From positions 24,942,501 through 25,006,500 of the forward strand of contig NC_088920.1 in assembly GCF_038396675.1 (NCBI RefSeq): a stretch of DNA of 64,000 nt, read 5' to 3'. Numbering within the stretch: position 1 is the first letter of the stretch; each line of letters begins with the position of its first letter. The DNA is from Hydra vulgaris (lineage: Eukaryota > Cnidaria > Hydrozoa > Anthoathecata > Hydridae). The notes below the pieces were generated by a model. It was not told where the DNA came from and made no database searches. It saw only the letters and a program-made list of their open reading frames with translations. The position numbers and the translations under genes were made by a program. Positions 33,524-45,973 of this stretch are shown piece by piece.

Positions 33524-35115
33524 CAGTATGGTGCAAAACTGAACCAGAATGCATAATATTTTTACTTTCTTATAAAGAATTTAGCATTTTGAGAATTAAT
33601 ATTGCTGGTAGGAATTATTATTAAAAAAACAATTTTTATTAAGTATTTATTGAAGAAAAATATTTACTTACAAAATAATAAATGAAAAACATGGTGAATC
33701 AATTTGGCACCACGCGAAAAAAACTGTCAATTTTTGTCAATTTTGTCAATTTTTAATATTTTGTCCATAATCCTTTAGCTTTTTTAACTGCTGCTGATCT
33801 TCTATTTGTGCTCTTTACAAGATTTTCGTTTAACAAAATATTTTCCCACTGTTCTTGAACTCGTTCATATAACACATTAATGGATGATGGAGAGTCAGAA
33901 TAGTTATTACCGAGCGCTTTTTTTAATTGTGACCACAAATTTTCTATTGGATTCAAATCAGCACTTTGTGCTGGCCATAATAGCACTTAAAAGTCCTGCG
34001 AAGCTAACCAATTCTTAACCATTTTAGCAGTGTGCTTTGAGTCATTGTCCTGTTGAAAGATGACCTCATTTATTGGGTAAGGCATATTTTCAACAGTTTC
34101 TAATAATTCGTGCTGTAAAATATCAAGATACATTTCCTTATTCATGTTTCCAACTATTCTTCGAATTGGTCCAAATCCATAAGCCGTCATACAACCCCAT
34201 AGTTTAATATTGCCTCCCCCATGTTTTACTGTCTGAATAAAATCTTTTTGGGTTAATGGTTCACCTTTTCTTTTCCAGCTCCATTGGCGGCCATCAGTGG
34301 TATACCGAATAATTTTAGTTTCATTTGACCAAATAACTTTCTTCCAATCATCTTCGGTAAAGTTTTCATATTTTTTTACAAAGTTTAATCTTGCTTTGAT
34401 ATTTTTTTTACTAAGTAATGGCTTTTTTTTCTTTTCAATTGCTCGAAATTTACTTTTTTTGAGATCTCGCTGCATTGTCCACATGCTCACATTTTTTCCT
34501 ATATCACGTTGCAAAAGTTTAGCTGCATGAGATGTCGATTTTGCTTCTCCAGTAGTCAAATATCTGATTACTCTTCTACTGTCTACCGCACTCAGCTTCT
34601 TTGGTCGACCGCCAACATTTTTTTTTAGAATATGTCCACATTTTTTTCTAATTCGTTGCACAGTACTTGGACTAACTTTTAATTTAGAAGCAATTTCACG
34701 AGTTGTATTTCCTTCTTCGATCATCTTTTTTATTAAATCACTCTTTGTCTTTGAAATTCCCATTATATTAAAAAAAATTATCAAAAACAATAAATTTAAA
34801 CAATAAAATTTATGAAAATAGAAAATTATTTTAGATATAAATATAGTCAATTGATTTGCATACAAAATTATTAAATAGTTTGAGAAAAATAATAAAGATA
34901 TTGCCTTCATCAAGTATGGTGCAAAACTGAGTCAAAAGATGTTTGTCACTAGATAAAAATACTTGTGCATTGGGGTAAAAGGAGGAGGAGTAAAAAGTCG
35001 TAAAAATTAGCACTTTACTACTGTAATAATCCTGACAGCGCTAATATATCGAAAACAAAATAAACCATAGTTTTGTATTTTTTTAAAAACTCTGGTTCAG
35101 TTTTGCACCATACTG
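33524..35115 (-). mobile_element. Tc1-type element, near complete
   Basis: The ends read CAGTATGGTGCAAAACTGAA and the complement, with TA on each side (33522-33523 and 35116-35117). Length 1592 bp. A second copy of the end motif (AGTATGGTGCAAAACTGAGT) lies inside near 34913 and a partial inverted one (TTTGGCACCACG) near 33705. This suggests the IR/DR layout in which the transposase binds two sites per end. Confidence 0.93.
33753..34763 (-). pseudogene. Tc1 transposase with one stop and an Asp-to-Asn change
   Basis: ATG at 34763 starts MGISKTKSDLIKKMIEEG, followed by a paired-like DNA-binding region (TREIASKLKVSPSTVQRIRK, VGGRPKKLS). The catalytic segments are KVIWSNETKII, IFQQDNDSKHTA and SADLNPIENLW. 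In active Tc1 enzymes the first is WSDE, so the first catalytic Asp is Asn here (a single G-to-A change). A single TAA replaces a Lys codon at SQDF-VLLWP (33984-33986). The frame is otherwise continuous to TAA at 33753, so the copy is young. Confidence 0.93.
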
Positions 35116-35117
35116 TA

Positions 35118-35800
35118 TATGATACGTAACTTGGGTGAATCATCAATAAAACTTTTACTAAAAGTAAGCGTGTGTATAATTTAAAAACTTTTTATTTTAT
35201 ACACTTAAATGACGTAAGTAAAGAAAGAGAAAATATTAAATTGTAAGAAAGTGTCATAAAATATAGTATATAATATATCTTGAACTTCGAAGCCTGATTT
35301 AAAACTTACTAATTTTAAAAATATATATAAATAATGTCCCACTCTATTACTTCTTATCAAAGTAGTTTTTTTGTGTTCGATAGCTCAGTTTTATTTATTT
35401 TTCTCAAAGCTGCACAACACCCCTGCTAGACAAGGTAGCGCATTAGTTAGGTTCTAAAAAGAACAAAAAGACTTAAGAAAAAACAGTTAAATTTAATCAA
35501 AAGTCCGATAAATTGGTAAACTATCAACATTTAAGTGATGGCATATAAAAAATTTATACGCATACAGGAGAAAAATAGCAAAAAAATATTTTCCGAAATA
35601 GAAAAAGTGCCCGTGTATCTTACTCAATAGCTTTTAGCAAACTTTTTTTGCGCATTGTGTTAACATTCTAATTCCCTAACTTTATCCATAGATGTTTTGC
35701 CATGTGATGCGTAATTTTTGAGATATTTTTATAGCCCAAATTGCCCTTATGGTCAAATAGCACCGGCTCTACTCTATTTAGACATCGAAATTTCGCGCCA
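35118..35800. other. Non-coding stretch
   Basis: No gene or repeat structure is recognised between the Tc1 element and the SINE. Confidence 0.35.
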
Positions 35801-35802
35801 CA

Positions 35803-36025
35803 GTTTCTTTTTTTTTTTCTTTTTTTTAATTTTATTTAGGTGCCCTCATCCGCGGTGCTCTGTGAGAAGTCCTTACGGTCTTATCACAGAGCACCGCGGA
35901 TGAGCATTTAATATGAAGTTTACGCCTCCTTCCTAACCGATGTTGCAAAACTTGTCTAGATGTGAGGTTTGAACCAAGGATCCTTTGTTTCTTAGGCAAG
36001 TGCGCTACCACTGCGTCACGGCTGC
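35803..36025 (-). mobile_element. tRNA-derived SINE with a 21-bp hairpin (copy A)
   Basis: The minus strand begins GCAGCCGTGACGCAGTGGTA, a pol III A box (tRNA-like), followed by GGTTCAAACCTC, a B box. The body ends in an A-rich tail at 35803-35838 on the plus-strand map. Arms 35845-35865 and 35884-35904 are a perfect 21-bp inverted repeat with an 18-nt loop. Related pieces are at 43179-43310 and 51243-51400. SINEs are transcribed by pol III and moved by LINE machinery. Confidence 0.8.
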
Positions 36026-36029
36026 TTTC

Positions 36030-37580
36030 TCATGTTCTTGCATGTGTGCAACATAAGATTTTAATAAAACAAATAAAAATGATACTGATTATTCTTCTTC
36101 CTATTATTATCACAAAAAGTCAATTCAAAAAAAAAACAAAGCAACTTGTTTTTTACTGCAAACATCTTAAAAATCATCTGGTATGCTCATATTACTGAGA
36201 TACTCGTATTACCTGAATCCTTTTGCGAAGTTTATGGCACTTTATAATCGAAAATCCGGATCGAAAATACATATGCAAACTCATACGGGTTTCGAAAATT
36301 TTTATTAAGACTCCATATTAATAACAAATTGTTTCTTTTTCGGTGAGGTAACTTTTTATCCAATCATAGATTTTATTTATCACTCTGAATTGTTTCAAAT
36401 GCTTATGAAAAGTCAATAAATAATTCAAAAGTTAAGTTATTATTTTGCATTAATTTTAATATTAAGTTGTAATTTTTTCAAATACGTTTAAACAAAATTA
36501 ATACGCAAAACTAATAAACAAAATAAAATAAAGCATTTATTTAAGAATATATATATTTTTTTAAACTTTTTTTTTTTTAATTACGGTTATTATAGCTTAA
36601 AAAAATTAGTTTGACGAAGGTTCAGTAAAATTTAATGGAGCATTTGCCTTTGTTAACAATAAAGTTAATCCAAATAATTTTTAAGGACCTTCACTGAGCA
36701 AAATGTTAAAATTATAATTGCTATTTTATTTCGTCAAATACCTTTGAAATGCGTTTTGAAAAAATGTATTTTTTAATTAAATTATCAAAATTTGGCGTGA
36801 ATTTTACGACAAAAAATGTTATTACGTTCGAAAGTTAATAGTTCGTTCTAAATTTGATTTGCTTAAATTTATTTAAAAAATTAGAAACGAGATCGTTTAA
36901 ATAAAAATTATTTTTTTAATGTTACATGTTTATATTGACTAACTATTTCATAATTTAATAAACATAATTTTTTTTTAGGCACTATAGTTTTCAGGCGTTT
37001 GCAAACCATCGTATAAAATATATTTTAGGTTACAATAACTCGGAATCAACGTCTGACACAAAAAAGTAGTACAACGACAATTCTTAGGTTTTAAATATTT
37101 AAAATGAGCTAAAAGAAACGAGTAAATTCAAAAATAAAGATTTTAAGCAGGCGCGGCGCAGTTGAATCAGAACGTTGATTTCAGATTTAAGAAATTTTAA
37201 AATCTCAACCTTCTGGAATCAGGTTTTTTTAGTGCACCTCAAAAACTAGTTTATTTTTACTTTATTTTTCTACTTTATTAAGATTAACCTACTTAAAAAA
37301 AAAGTATTTCTATTTTTACTTATCATAATCTTAGGTAAGCAGTATTACTAAACTAATGTTTTACCGACAAAATTTCGAACTTACGGGGAAAAGGGTTTCA
37401 ACCGTCCTACGTACATTTATTATCGTTTTTGCTGTTTCCAGACACCGCATTTTTTTGTAAATAATAAATACAAGTCTATATAAGACTATATTAAAATTTA
37501 TTAACAAAACAAACTTTACCAAAGATAACAAAAAGAAATAATCAAACTTATTTTAAGAAAAAATATTCTTCACTCACTGT
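36030..37580. other. Non-coding stretch
   Basis: No gene is recognised. The last 100 bases are the 3' flank of the GPCR gene and hold an AATAAA signal on the minus strand (37502-37497). Confidence 0.4.
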
Positions 37581-37582
37581 TT

Positions 37583-38497
37583 TTAGTTATATGTGTGTAA
37601 ACTTATGTCTTCGTTGTTCGGATTTTGTAAGTTTTGTGCTGAAGTAGCTGAACGTTTCTTGTCAGATGCGGGGCGTTGCTTCTCAGACTGTACTCTTGTG
37701 CAATAAAAATGCCGAAAAAAATATACCAGGGGGTTAACTAGGTGGTATAAGTTTAAGAGCAATGTAGTGAATGGATGGGCAAAGGTTTTAAATGTTAAGC
37801 CGTATGCATTTGGAAAAATGCAGGAAAAAAAAGAAAGTCCAATTAAAAAGCAAAACCCGCTATTTTTGACGTCGTTATTGTTATTAAAGAGAACATCTCT
37901 AGTTGTAATTTTTCGAATTATTAGCAATGCGGCTAACGTTAGATAAAAAAATAATACCAGCGAGGAACCAATAAGCAGAACGTAACCCAAGTATACATAA
38001 CGAAACTCCTGCTTTATTAAATGTTTTATGACAGTGGCAAATATTAAAGCTGTACCCCATGGTACTAAGATTAGTGACAGCTTGCATTTAGACAAATTAA
38101 ATACGTAAAAATACGTTGGAAAAAGTACGCCAATAATTCTCTCAATTGCCATACTCAAAACATTGACTTGAGAAGAAAATAAAAAAAACAGAAACAAACC
38201 CTCCAATATATCGACTTTTAATTCTGTTTTAGGAAAAACATTATTCAATGAATGTTTCACAACCAAAACTTGTTTTATTAACATTATTGCTCCGGATAGC
38301 ATGTCGGCAATTGCTATATTAAGAAGAAATTGCTCAAAGCGGTTGCTCGTATTACCCTTTTTAATGGTTAAAAATATTGTTAAAGCGTTTAATATAATGA
38401 CCAAAGCATCAATAACCAAAGCGGAAATAACCCAGTACAGCATGTTCGATGCGATTTCTTTTAGAACAACTTGCAATAAAACACAATAAAAAAACAC
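37583..38497 (-). CDS. Rhodopsin-family G-protein-coupled receptor
   Basis: A 304-residue intronless frame with seven hydrophobic segments at about 21-44, 55-78, 97-120, 140-162, 169-194, 213-236 and 241-262. Class A marks are the LN pair in TM1, LNIAIAD in TM2, ERI at the end of TM3 (DRY position), a Pro in TM6 and NPLVY in TM7. The Cys that usually starts TM3 and forms the extracellular disulfide is not seen, and the extracellular N-terminus is very short. The second Met (residue 19) is an equally good start. The protein would be a plasma-membrane receptor; its ligand cannot be told. Many hydrozoan GPCR genes are single-exon. Confidence 0.88.
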   Translation of the reverse strand: MFFYCVLLQVVLKEIASNMLYWVISALVIDALVIILNALTIFLTIKKGNTSNRFEQFLLNIAIADMLSGAIMLIKQVLVVKHSLNNVFPKTELKVDILEGLFLFFLFSSQVNVLSMAIERIIGVLFPTYFYVFNLSKCKLSLILVPWGTALIFATVIKHLIKQEFRYVYLGYVLLIGSSLVLFFYLTLAALLIIRKITTRDVLFNNNNDVKNSGFCFLIGLSFFSCIFPNAYGLTFKTFAHPFTTLLLNLYHLVNPLVYFFRHFYCTRVQSEKQRPASDKKRSATSAQNLQNPNNEDISLHTYN

Positions 38498-38499
38498 AC

Positions 38500-40030
38500 A
38501 ACAACAGAGTGAAAAGAATGCTCTGTAGAGAAGATTCTTTTTTATCTCAATTTAAAACAAAGAACGGTGCCAAATTAACGATGTTTTCTTTCTTTGGAAT
38601 GTTCAAAACGTGCATTTTTTTTGTTAAATGTATTTTGGCGAGTTTTTGTTTTGAAAAAGTAGGTTCCTTTCTTTGGAATGTTAGAAACGCTCGAGCTTTT
38701 TTTTCATTATTAATAAATTTTCATAAACTTAACGTTATTTTTATAACGATATTAATTTATATAGAGAAGTTACTGTTTTGAAAAATGCACAATGGAAAAC
38801 ATTGAAATACGTTAAATACCCTACGCACAATGAGAAAAAAAATAATAATTATTCGAACTTTTTAAAAAAGATAATGAACAAATTTTTAAATGGTTTTTTC
38901 AACTTAGTTACGAAAAGTAAAAAAATTTCTTGCCTTTACTCGCTTTTTTATTTTAGTATATTTCTTATCTTTAATTAATCAACATTATTTTTTTGTGTTT
39001 CAGATAGCTAACTTCCAGGCAGAGCAAACTCCAAACATTTGTATATTTATACTCATGTCAAATAATGAAGCTTTGTAGAAAACTGATTGGAGGCTGGGAA
39101 CGAAAATGAATGATTGGAGGCTGGAAACGAAAGCCCTTTGACTTCATCTCCCCTACCCCAAACATGAGGGGCAACAAGTTGATAAAACACTTTTTGTACT
39201 AATCTTAACTAGACTTATATTCATCATTAAATTTTAAGTTTCATAGTATTATCTCTCAGCATTCAAATTATGACCATATAAAGTTTAAATATTCATCAAT
39301 TTGAGGGGGTTACAAACTCTATTAAGTTATTTTTATACATTGAACATTTTTTTTAAGATAAGTTACAGAGCGAAATTTCGAGAAGAAATAAGAAGAAACG
39401 AGAAAAATAAAGTAAAAGAGAAATAGAAAAAATGGAAGATTTAACAAAAAAATATTTTATTACAAAATGACGTCAACAGCTAAACGGCCCAAAAAAAAAT
39501 GAAAACAGTCGCTTTATCAAAAGCTGTAAACGAGTAAATATTAAACGCTACTGCAGTTTCACCCACCTTTTCCTCTCTTTTTTTTTATGATTGAAATAGA
39601 GAATTTTATCCTGATTTAAAATTTTATTGTCTAAATAAAAATATTTAAATAATTGTTTTTTCTTTATTTTTGTATTTTGTTATATCAACCAAAAAAAAAG
39701 AGTAAAACGAATAAACAAATAAAAAAACAATAATATAAATAATTTTAATTAAACATTAAAAAAGGTATTTTTTTAAATTCTCCTATTATAAAAAATTTTA
39801 GTCAAACCAACGCGACGATTTGTTAAAAAAAAAAATTAATTACAACTAATAAAGAGTTAGGCAAAAATAAATGTTCATATTGTAAAAACGACAACTTATA
39901 TTTACGTCATCGCCAATCTCCCTAGGGCATAATTATGTACAAAAAAGCTCGTGTCACATTTACACTATTAATTTCAATGTCGCCGCTAATTTAAAATAGC
40001 TTATTTAAATAAGCTATATTTAAATAATTC
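38500..40030. other. Non-coding stretch with a short tandem duplication
   Basis: A phrase of about 27 bases with GATTGGAGGCTGG is repeated twice near 39085-39140. Plus-strand ORFs at 38449-38978 are low-complexity, have no domain and overlap the GPCR start. Nothing else is supported. Confidence 0.4.
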
Positions 40031-40031
40031 A

Positions 40032-43000
40032 CTTTTTTTTTTTTTTTTGAACATCTTAGCTTGTGCAAGCAACCACTAATTAGAGTTGGAAGTTACTGAA
40101 AGAGAAAAGATAAAAATTGTAGAGAAAGATAACAATTGACAGACGACTTAAGGGATAGCAAATTATATGAATCAGAAAAGCAATATGAATGAAGCGAATT
40201 CCAAACAACTGATGTTCGAGGAAAAAAACAAGATGAATTTGGAGCACTTAGGAACTTTTGGAGTGGAATGAATTTGGAGCACTTAGGAAGGCCTTTGGAG
40301 CACTTAGGAACAGTCACAGTAAAAGGATGAGACTCAATTGAATGACGAGTAACACGAAAATGAAATTTAGTAGATGGCACAAGAGATGAAGAGAAATTTT
40401 GTAGATGGCACTAACTCTTTAGGGCGGTGCCCATAAAAGTATTTGTAGAAAAGAGAAAGAAAAGCAATACTACGACGATGTGATAATGGATGGAGGTTGG
40501 CTGCAAGAGCAAGTCCAACTATGTTTACAATGCGTTTTTGCACCTTGTCTAGAAAAGAAAAGGCATCATTAAAAGATCCGCCCCAGATATGGCTACAGTA
40601 TTCCATACAAGGCCGGATTTGAGATTTATAGAGATAGAGAATAGAATTCGGAGTAAGAAAGTGTCGAGCTCGATAATGTGATGCAACCTTAGCAAATGCT
40701 AATTTTGCAACGGATTTAATATATGGTCTCCAAGAAAGATCAGTAGTAAGAGTTAATTCTATGACGAAGGGTAGATGACTCATCGAGTAAATTACCGTTC
40801 ATAAATATAGGAAGATCTAAATTATTGCGATTGGCTAAAAAATAATTAAGCTTATTCTGAATTAAAGTTCACTGTGAGTACCATGCTGTAGCAGAAATGA
40901 GATCCTTTTCAAGCTCAAATGCCCCCTCCAAGAAATCAGAGAGTGTTGGCTTCTTATCACGACAAGAATAAATGGTTGTATCATTAGCAAGCAATACCAC
41001 CTTAGTTGTGAAAGATTGTTAATGTAAATTAAAGAGTATAAGGCCAAGGATTAAACCTTCAAGAACCTCTGAAGTTACAGAATAAAAAGAAGAGTGCTGT
41101 CCATCGAGGACAACTTTTATACTACGATTGGTAAGAAAGGATTCAATATTCTTAAAGATGTTACCAGATACACCGTAAGAAGAAAGCTTATGACTAGCAT
41201 GCCAAACTTTATCAAATGCTTTAGAAATGTCAAGAGCGATGGCCTTAACCTCTCCACCTCTATTCAATGCAAGATAAAACCTATCGGTTATAACTTTTAG
41301 CAAATCAGCTGTAGAACGAGAAGATCGAAATCCATATTGATGGTCAGAAAGTAAGTTATTAGATTCAAGATGAGAGATTAAGTGTTTGTTAATTAAAGAT
41401 TCAAAAACCTTGCTTATGATAGGAAGAAAACTAATGGGATGATAGTTAGACAAATCAGATCTCTCTCCAGAATTTTTGAAGATAGGGATAACAGATGCCG
41501 CTTTCCAGCAGGCAGGAAAACAAGACTTTGATAAAGACTTGTTAAATAGTTTTGAAAGTTTTGACGACAGCTCCGAAGAACACTTCTGCAAGACTATAAT
41601 AGGTATGTTGTCCGGGCGACAAGCTGTAGAAGAGTCTAGGCAGGAAATTACTTTAGATACAGAAGCTGGACCTGTTTGACGGCTAAATCAGGTAGAACGC
41701 AACTAGTGGAATCAAGAGATGATATTGATGAAAAGTTCTTAGCAAAAAGTTCGGCTTTGTCTTTAGTTGAGGTGACAAAGTCTGCACCATACAAGAGCGG
41801 TGGAATTACAGATTTGCCCTTATTATTGATACTATTAAAGATTATCCAGAAGTCACAAGAACCTAATTTTTGTGATGAAATACAAAATTTCATAACCTGA
41901 GAATAGCGGGCTTTGGCGTTAGACAAAATCTTTATACAATGGTTTCTAGCAGTAATAAACGGACGTCTGTTTTCTGGAGAATAGCTTTGCTGATAGCTAT
42001 ATGGAAATAACGGTTTCGATTGGCAATTGCAGCAGCACAATGAGAGGAAAATCATAAAGAAAAGTGAGGCTTGACCTGGAATTGTCGAGAGGGAATAAAA
42101 AATTCCATGCCAGCCTGATTCCACAAATTTATGTAAGAAGCACATTTATCAACAGGAAGACGAAAGATTTCTACCCAAGGGCCATCACGAAGAAAATCAC
42201 GGAAAGAGTCCCAGTCAGCTTTAAGGTAGTTGTAAGAGGTACGATAATAGGGGGATTAAAATGATGAAGAAGAATGTGACAATAGAGATCTTAGAGAAAT
42301 CAAACTGTGATCAGAAGCATCTAAGGGTGAATGTGGAAAAACTGAGAACCTACTAGGATCAGAAACAAGACATAAGCCGAGTAGAGAAAGTCAATGATTC
42401 GGGTTGTGTGGAAAGCGATTTGGAAAGTTGACTTTTTGAGTTAGGGATTGTGAAAGACAAAAGTTTTGGGCTTTAATGCCTGCAGAGTTAGTGACACTAG
42501 AGCCAAGTCATTTAGTGTGATGAGCATTAAAGTCACCGACAACAACAATATTGACTGATGGATAAAGAGAGAAGGCTTGGTCAATATGATCAGAAATAAC
42601 ATCAAATAGAGTGCAGTCGTGAGATAAAGGAGAGCAATATAGAACAAAGAGATAGGCAATACAGTGAAGTGGTGCTAAACGAAAGCACATAAAAGAATAG
42701 TCTGTGGATTCAAACCTAGTTTCCAGACAAATGATTGAATTCTTACGAATGTAAATGCCCAGGCCAAGCGTGTGACTATTGGAATCTTTACGAATTAAAG
42801 GAAGATAACTATTAACACTAAGATCACAAGATGAGACAGCTGAACTCAAATTAGTCTCACAAAGAGCAAGTAGGTCTGGTGAACTTTGCAAGAGATAAGA
42901 CTCAACAGAAGAAAAGTTACTTCGAAGGCCACGAACATTAGTAAAAGATTTTTGGTGATGACGATGGTTTTTTGTGTTTCATAGTTTTTGGTACTTTATT

Positions 43001-43100
43001 CATTTTTAAATTTGTTAAAGAACTTGACTCAAAGCACAGAGTGTACTCAGTACACTGTTTAATAGCTCAAGCAATTGCCTCAATTACTTTTAATAAACCC
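40032..43100 (-). pseudogene. Jockey/CR1-type LINE
   Basis: The minus strand opens near KSFTNVRGLRSNF and LLALCETNLSSAV, an APE endonuclease start, with VVVGDFNAHHTK further on. The reverse transcriptase reads FPACWKAASVIPIFKNSGER, NYHPISFLPIISKVFE, QYGFRSSRSTADLL and ALDISKAFDKVWHA. The catalytic YADD box has become LANDTT (about 40985). The C-terminal part has RPCMEYCSHIWGG and LDKVQKRIVNIV. A T-run at 40032-40048 is the poly-A tail. Many frame shifts separate the pieces, so it is inactive. Confidence 0.88.
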
Positions 43101-43178
43101 TAGGCCCTAACAAAAGCCTCCAAATGTGGCCTGGGCAATGCACACCATAAGTACAAACAGGAGCACCATCAATGCGCA

Positions 43179-43310
43179 ACAAGAAGTCCTTACAGCCTTA
43201 TCACAGAGCACCGCGGAAGACCATTTGAAAGGAAGTTCACGCCTCCTTCCTTACCGATGTTAAAAACTTGCCTAGAGGTGGCGTTGAACCAGGGATCTCG
43301 ACAGCTGCTC
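43179..43310 (-). mobile_element. tRNA-derived SINE, partial (copy B)
   Basis: It shares AAGTCCTTACAGCCTTATCA and GAGCACCGCGGA with copy A and has a B-box-like GGTTCAACGCC on the minus strand. The A box region is deleted and only one arm of the hairpin remains. It abuts the 5' end of the LINE on the same strand. Confidence 0.65.
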
Positions 43311-43539
43311 AAGAATAGGGTTTGGCTCAGAAATCAATCACTATAATAAGGCGTTTTAACTTGGCTAAGCATTTAAATAATTCCGTTTTTATCGGCGATA
43401 GAAACTAGGCTGTTAAATGTTTAAAATGTTAAAAGCAGGAATGCGGAGTTCCAAAAAAGACTGCGGATTTGAAAGCCACAAAATAATTACTTGTTTCAAG
43501 TTTTTGGTATCCAGCTTTAAAAGTATAAAAAAGCATATG

Positions 43540-43650
43540 TGCTACTAATAATAGGAAAAAAATGGACTACTAATATGAAAAAAAGCTTATGGGTTACTAA
43601 TAGGAAAAAAAGGGCTACAAATAGGAAAAAAAGGGCTACAAATAGGTCAG
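43540..43650. repeat. Degenerate ~21-bp minisatellite
   Basis: About five imperfect units of GGCTACAAATAGGAAAAAAAG; the last two are the most alike. Confidence 0.7.
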
Positions 43651-43973
43651 GGAGAACAATCGATTTTTGAACCCGCAGTCCTTAGGTATAATGGCGGCAA
43701 CGACTCCGGGATTAAAAGCAATAATTTCCAAGTCATTAGATATCATAAATTTTTTTTCTTATAGCAGATTATTAATCAACTGACATGTTTAGAGCTTCTG
43801 GACACCAGAGACCATAAAATAATAAAGTTATAAAGTCCTTTCGGGACTCCACATCCCTTTTAACTTAAAAGTTTATACAGTTCTAGCTCCTACGGTAGCT
43901 TTGACAGCATCAACAATAAATGACAAAAACACATTTAAAAAGTTTGATTAAAAGTTTATAGTTATAAAGTAAG

Positions 43974-43977
<4 letters not shown>

Positions 43978-44025
<48 letters not shown>
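43978..44025. repeat. (AC)n microsatellite
   Basis: About 48 bases of AC dinucleotide. Confidence 0.97.
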
Positions 44026-44029
<4 letters not shown>

Positions 44030-45694
44030 TTAAAAACTATTACGATCTCGATTCTTCATTGCGCCGAATAAAGTTTTTCTATTATATACTAATTTTCCCA
44101 AAGCTTTAAGAAAAAAATATCATTTTTGTAAAATACTAAAATAAAATAGACTTATGTAAAAATTAAAACTAATCACACCTCGGGAGCACATTTTCTTTGT
44201 TTAAGCCGGATGAAGTCTGCGTTAATGTGGCATCTAATTGGTGCCCAACATTTGGAATCAATTTCTGTAACTCTTCTTATTTTTCGTTTTCTTGATCTTT
44301 TTTAATCATAGAATAATTCGTTTCTTTTAAAACAGGTTTTTTACCTTAAAAAACTCACCGTCTGATTGGAGCTTAGTGGGTGAGACAAAGTTTCTTGGAA
44401 AGCTAAATAAAAAAAAAATCAAATTAAAGACCAAATAAACTGAGTTAAAAAGTTTTTTGCTTAAAATAAAATGTTTAAGAAGTATACCTCGTTCTTTTTA
44501 AGCTTTTGAAAATTGAATCTTAATCTGTACAAGAATTAAAAATAATTATAAAGCTTTGACGCACGTTTCTGGATATAATTATGCAAACAAGAAATTAGCG
44601 TTCAGGATTTGGTAAACGACATGTTCGACTTGTAATAGTTGACTTCTGTGGTTTATTATAAAAAGTCCAAAATTGATATTAAGTATCAAAAAGTGACTTA
44701 CTACAAACAGTTTTGTTAATATTTTAGGGCTTCTAGTATTAGTTTCTTATAAACAAGTTTCTTATAAAAAAACAAAGTGTATTCTTAACACCGCAATAAA
44801 TAAAGTAGCGTATAAAATGAAAATAAAACTTTGTAACAGCAAATTAGCATTAAACTAACAATTTTTTATCATTAATTTATTTGTGTACAAAAATAAATAA
44901 ATAATAAAAAACACAACTTGAAACTTAAAAGTAAAAACTTAATATTAAGTATTTTACGGAAAATTGATTAAAACAAAAAAAACTTTAATTGAATTTGATA
45001 AACCAAATATTAAAATTCAAGTTCTTCATAAACAAGTGTTAATAATAACAAAATAGTACTGTATAAAAAAAAAATTTTATTGCATTTTTAATTTTTCTTA
45101 AAAGTCGGGTCTCAAACTTTACTAATTCTCCAATTGAGGTTCAACCTGTTCAAATTTAACTTCATTCAAATCTTTATCTAAAAACTATTGCATATATTTT
45201 ATTCTAAACTATTACATTATATTTTATTCTAAATAATATTGCAGAACATTCAAGTTCTATTAGTTAAAATACGTCCTTTAATATTTTCTTGAACTTTTTT
45301 TTATCGACTTGTTTCGTTTACATAAATTTTTATTTTACCGCTTACTGCTTTAAATATTTGATCAAACGTGATAAAAATATGCGCAACTACGATACGAATC
45401 ACGTGATATAAAAAAAATATTTTAGTTTTAATATAAAAAAAAGATATAAAAAAAAAATATTTTAGTTTTAAATTTTACAAAACTTAAGTTTTTAAAAAAC
45501 TTGTTTTTATCAGGAATAAGGGTAGTGTTAACCTAATTCCGGATGCATACAAAATAGAAAAAGCACACACAATTTCTCTTGTTTCGTACATAAATTTTCA
45601 TTCTAGACAATCAGTAGTTTTTTTGTTCATAAGGTTTATTTAAGTCTCTACATAATTAAGAAAAAATAAGAGCCATATTGTGTAATTAAAATCG

Positions 45695-45949
45695 GCCGGG
45701 TGAATAAAAAAAAGCAATTGTTTTTACTCTGGGATTTGGAGTAATTGTTCAGCTTTACTAAAAATTTGAGCGATTTTGCACACATTTTTATTTACGTAAG
45801 GTAAGCAATTTACTCCAGAAACGCTGAGTAATCGCTCAGCTTTTGGTGAATAAAATTTGAGCAAAACTGCTTAGGTTTTCACGTAAAGCAGACAAATTAC
45901 TCCAAAAACCCTGAGTAAAAAAGCAATTGCTTTTTTTTATTCACCCGGC
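45695..45949. mobile_element. MITE with long inverted repeats
   Basis: A 255-bp block starts GCCGGGTGAATAAAAAAAAG and ends with the complement. The arms extend about 37 bp (through CAATTG and TTTTTACTC). Inside, the motif pair TACTCC...TGAGTAA occurs several times. No target duplication is obvious. Confidence 0.85.
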
Positions 45950-45973
45950 TCAATAAGTTGTTATCACTTGATT

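Larger units (their letters stand above)
43311..45694. other. Non-coding stretch with minisatellite and (AC)n
   Basis: 43540-43650 is a degenerate tandem repeat built on GGCTACAAATAGGAAAAAAAG. 43978-44025 is (AC)n. A minus-strand stretch at about 44180-44290 is open in two frames but no domain supports an exon. The rest appears non-coding. Confidence 0.45.

Noticed and set aside
35960..36025. Possible tRNA gene
   Set aside because: A and B boxes are present but no full cloverleaf; the body and A-rich tail match two other SINE copies.
38449..38978. Plus-strand ORFs overlapping the GPCR start
   Set aside because: Low complexity, no domain, antisense to a well-supported gene.
44170..44290. Possible minus-strand exon
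   Set aside because: Open in two frames over about 120 bases, but no domain, no clear acceptor and no partner exon.
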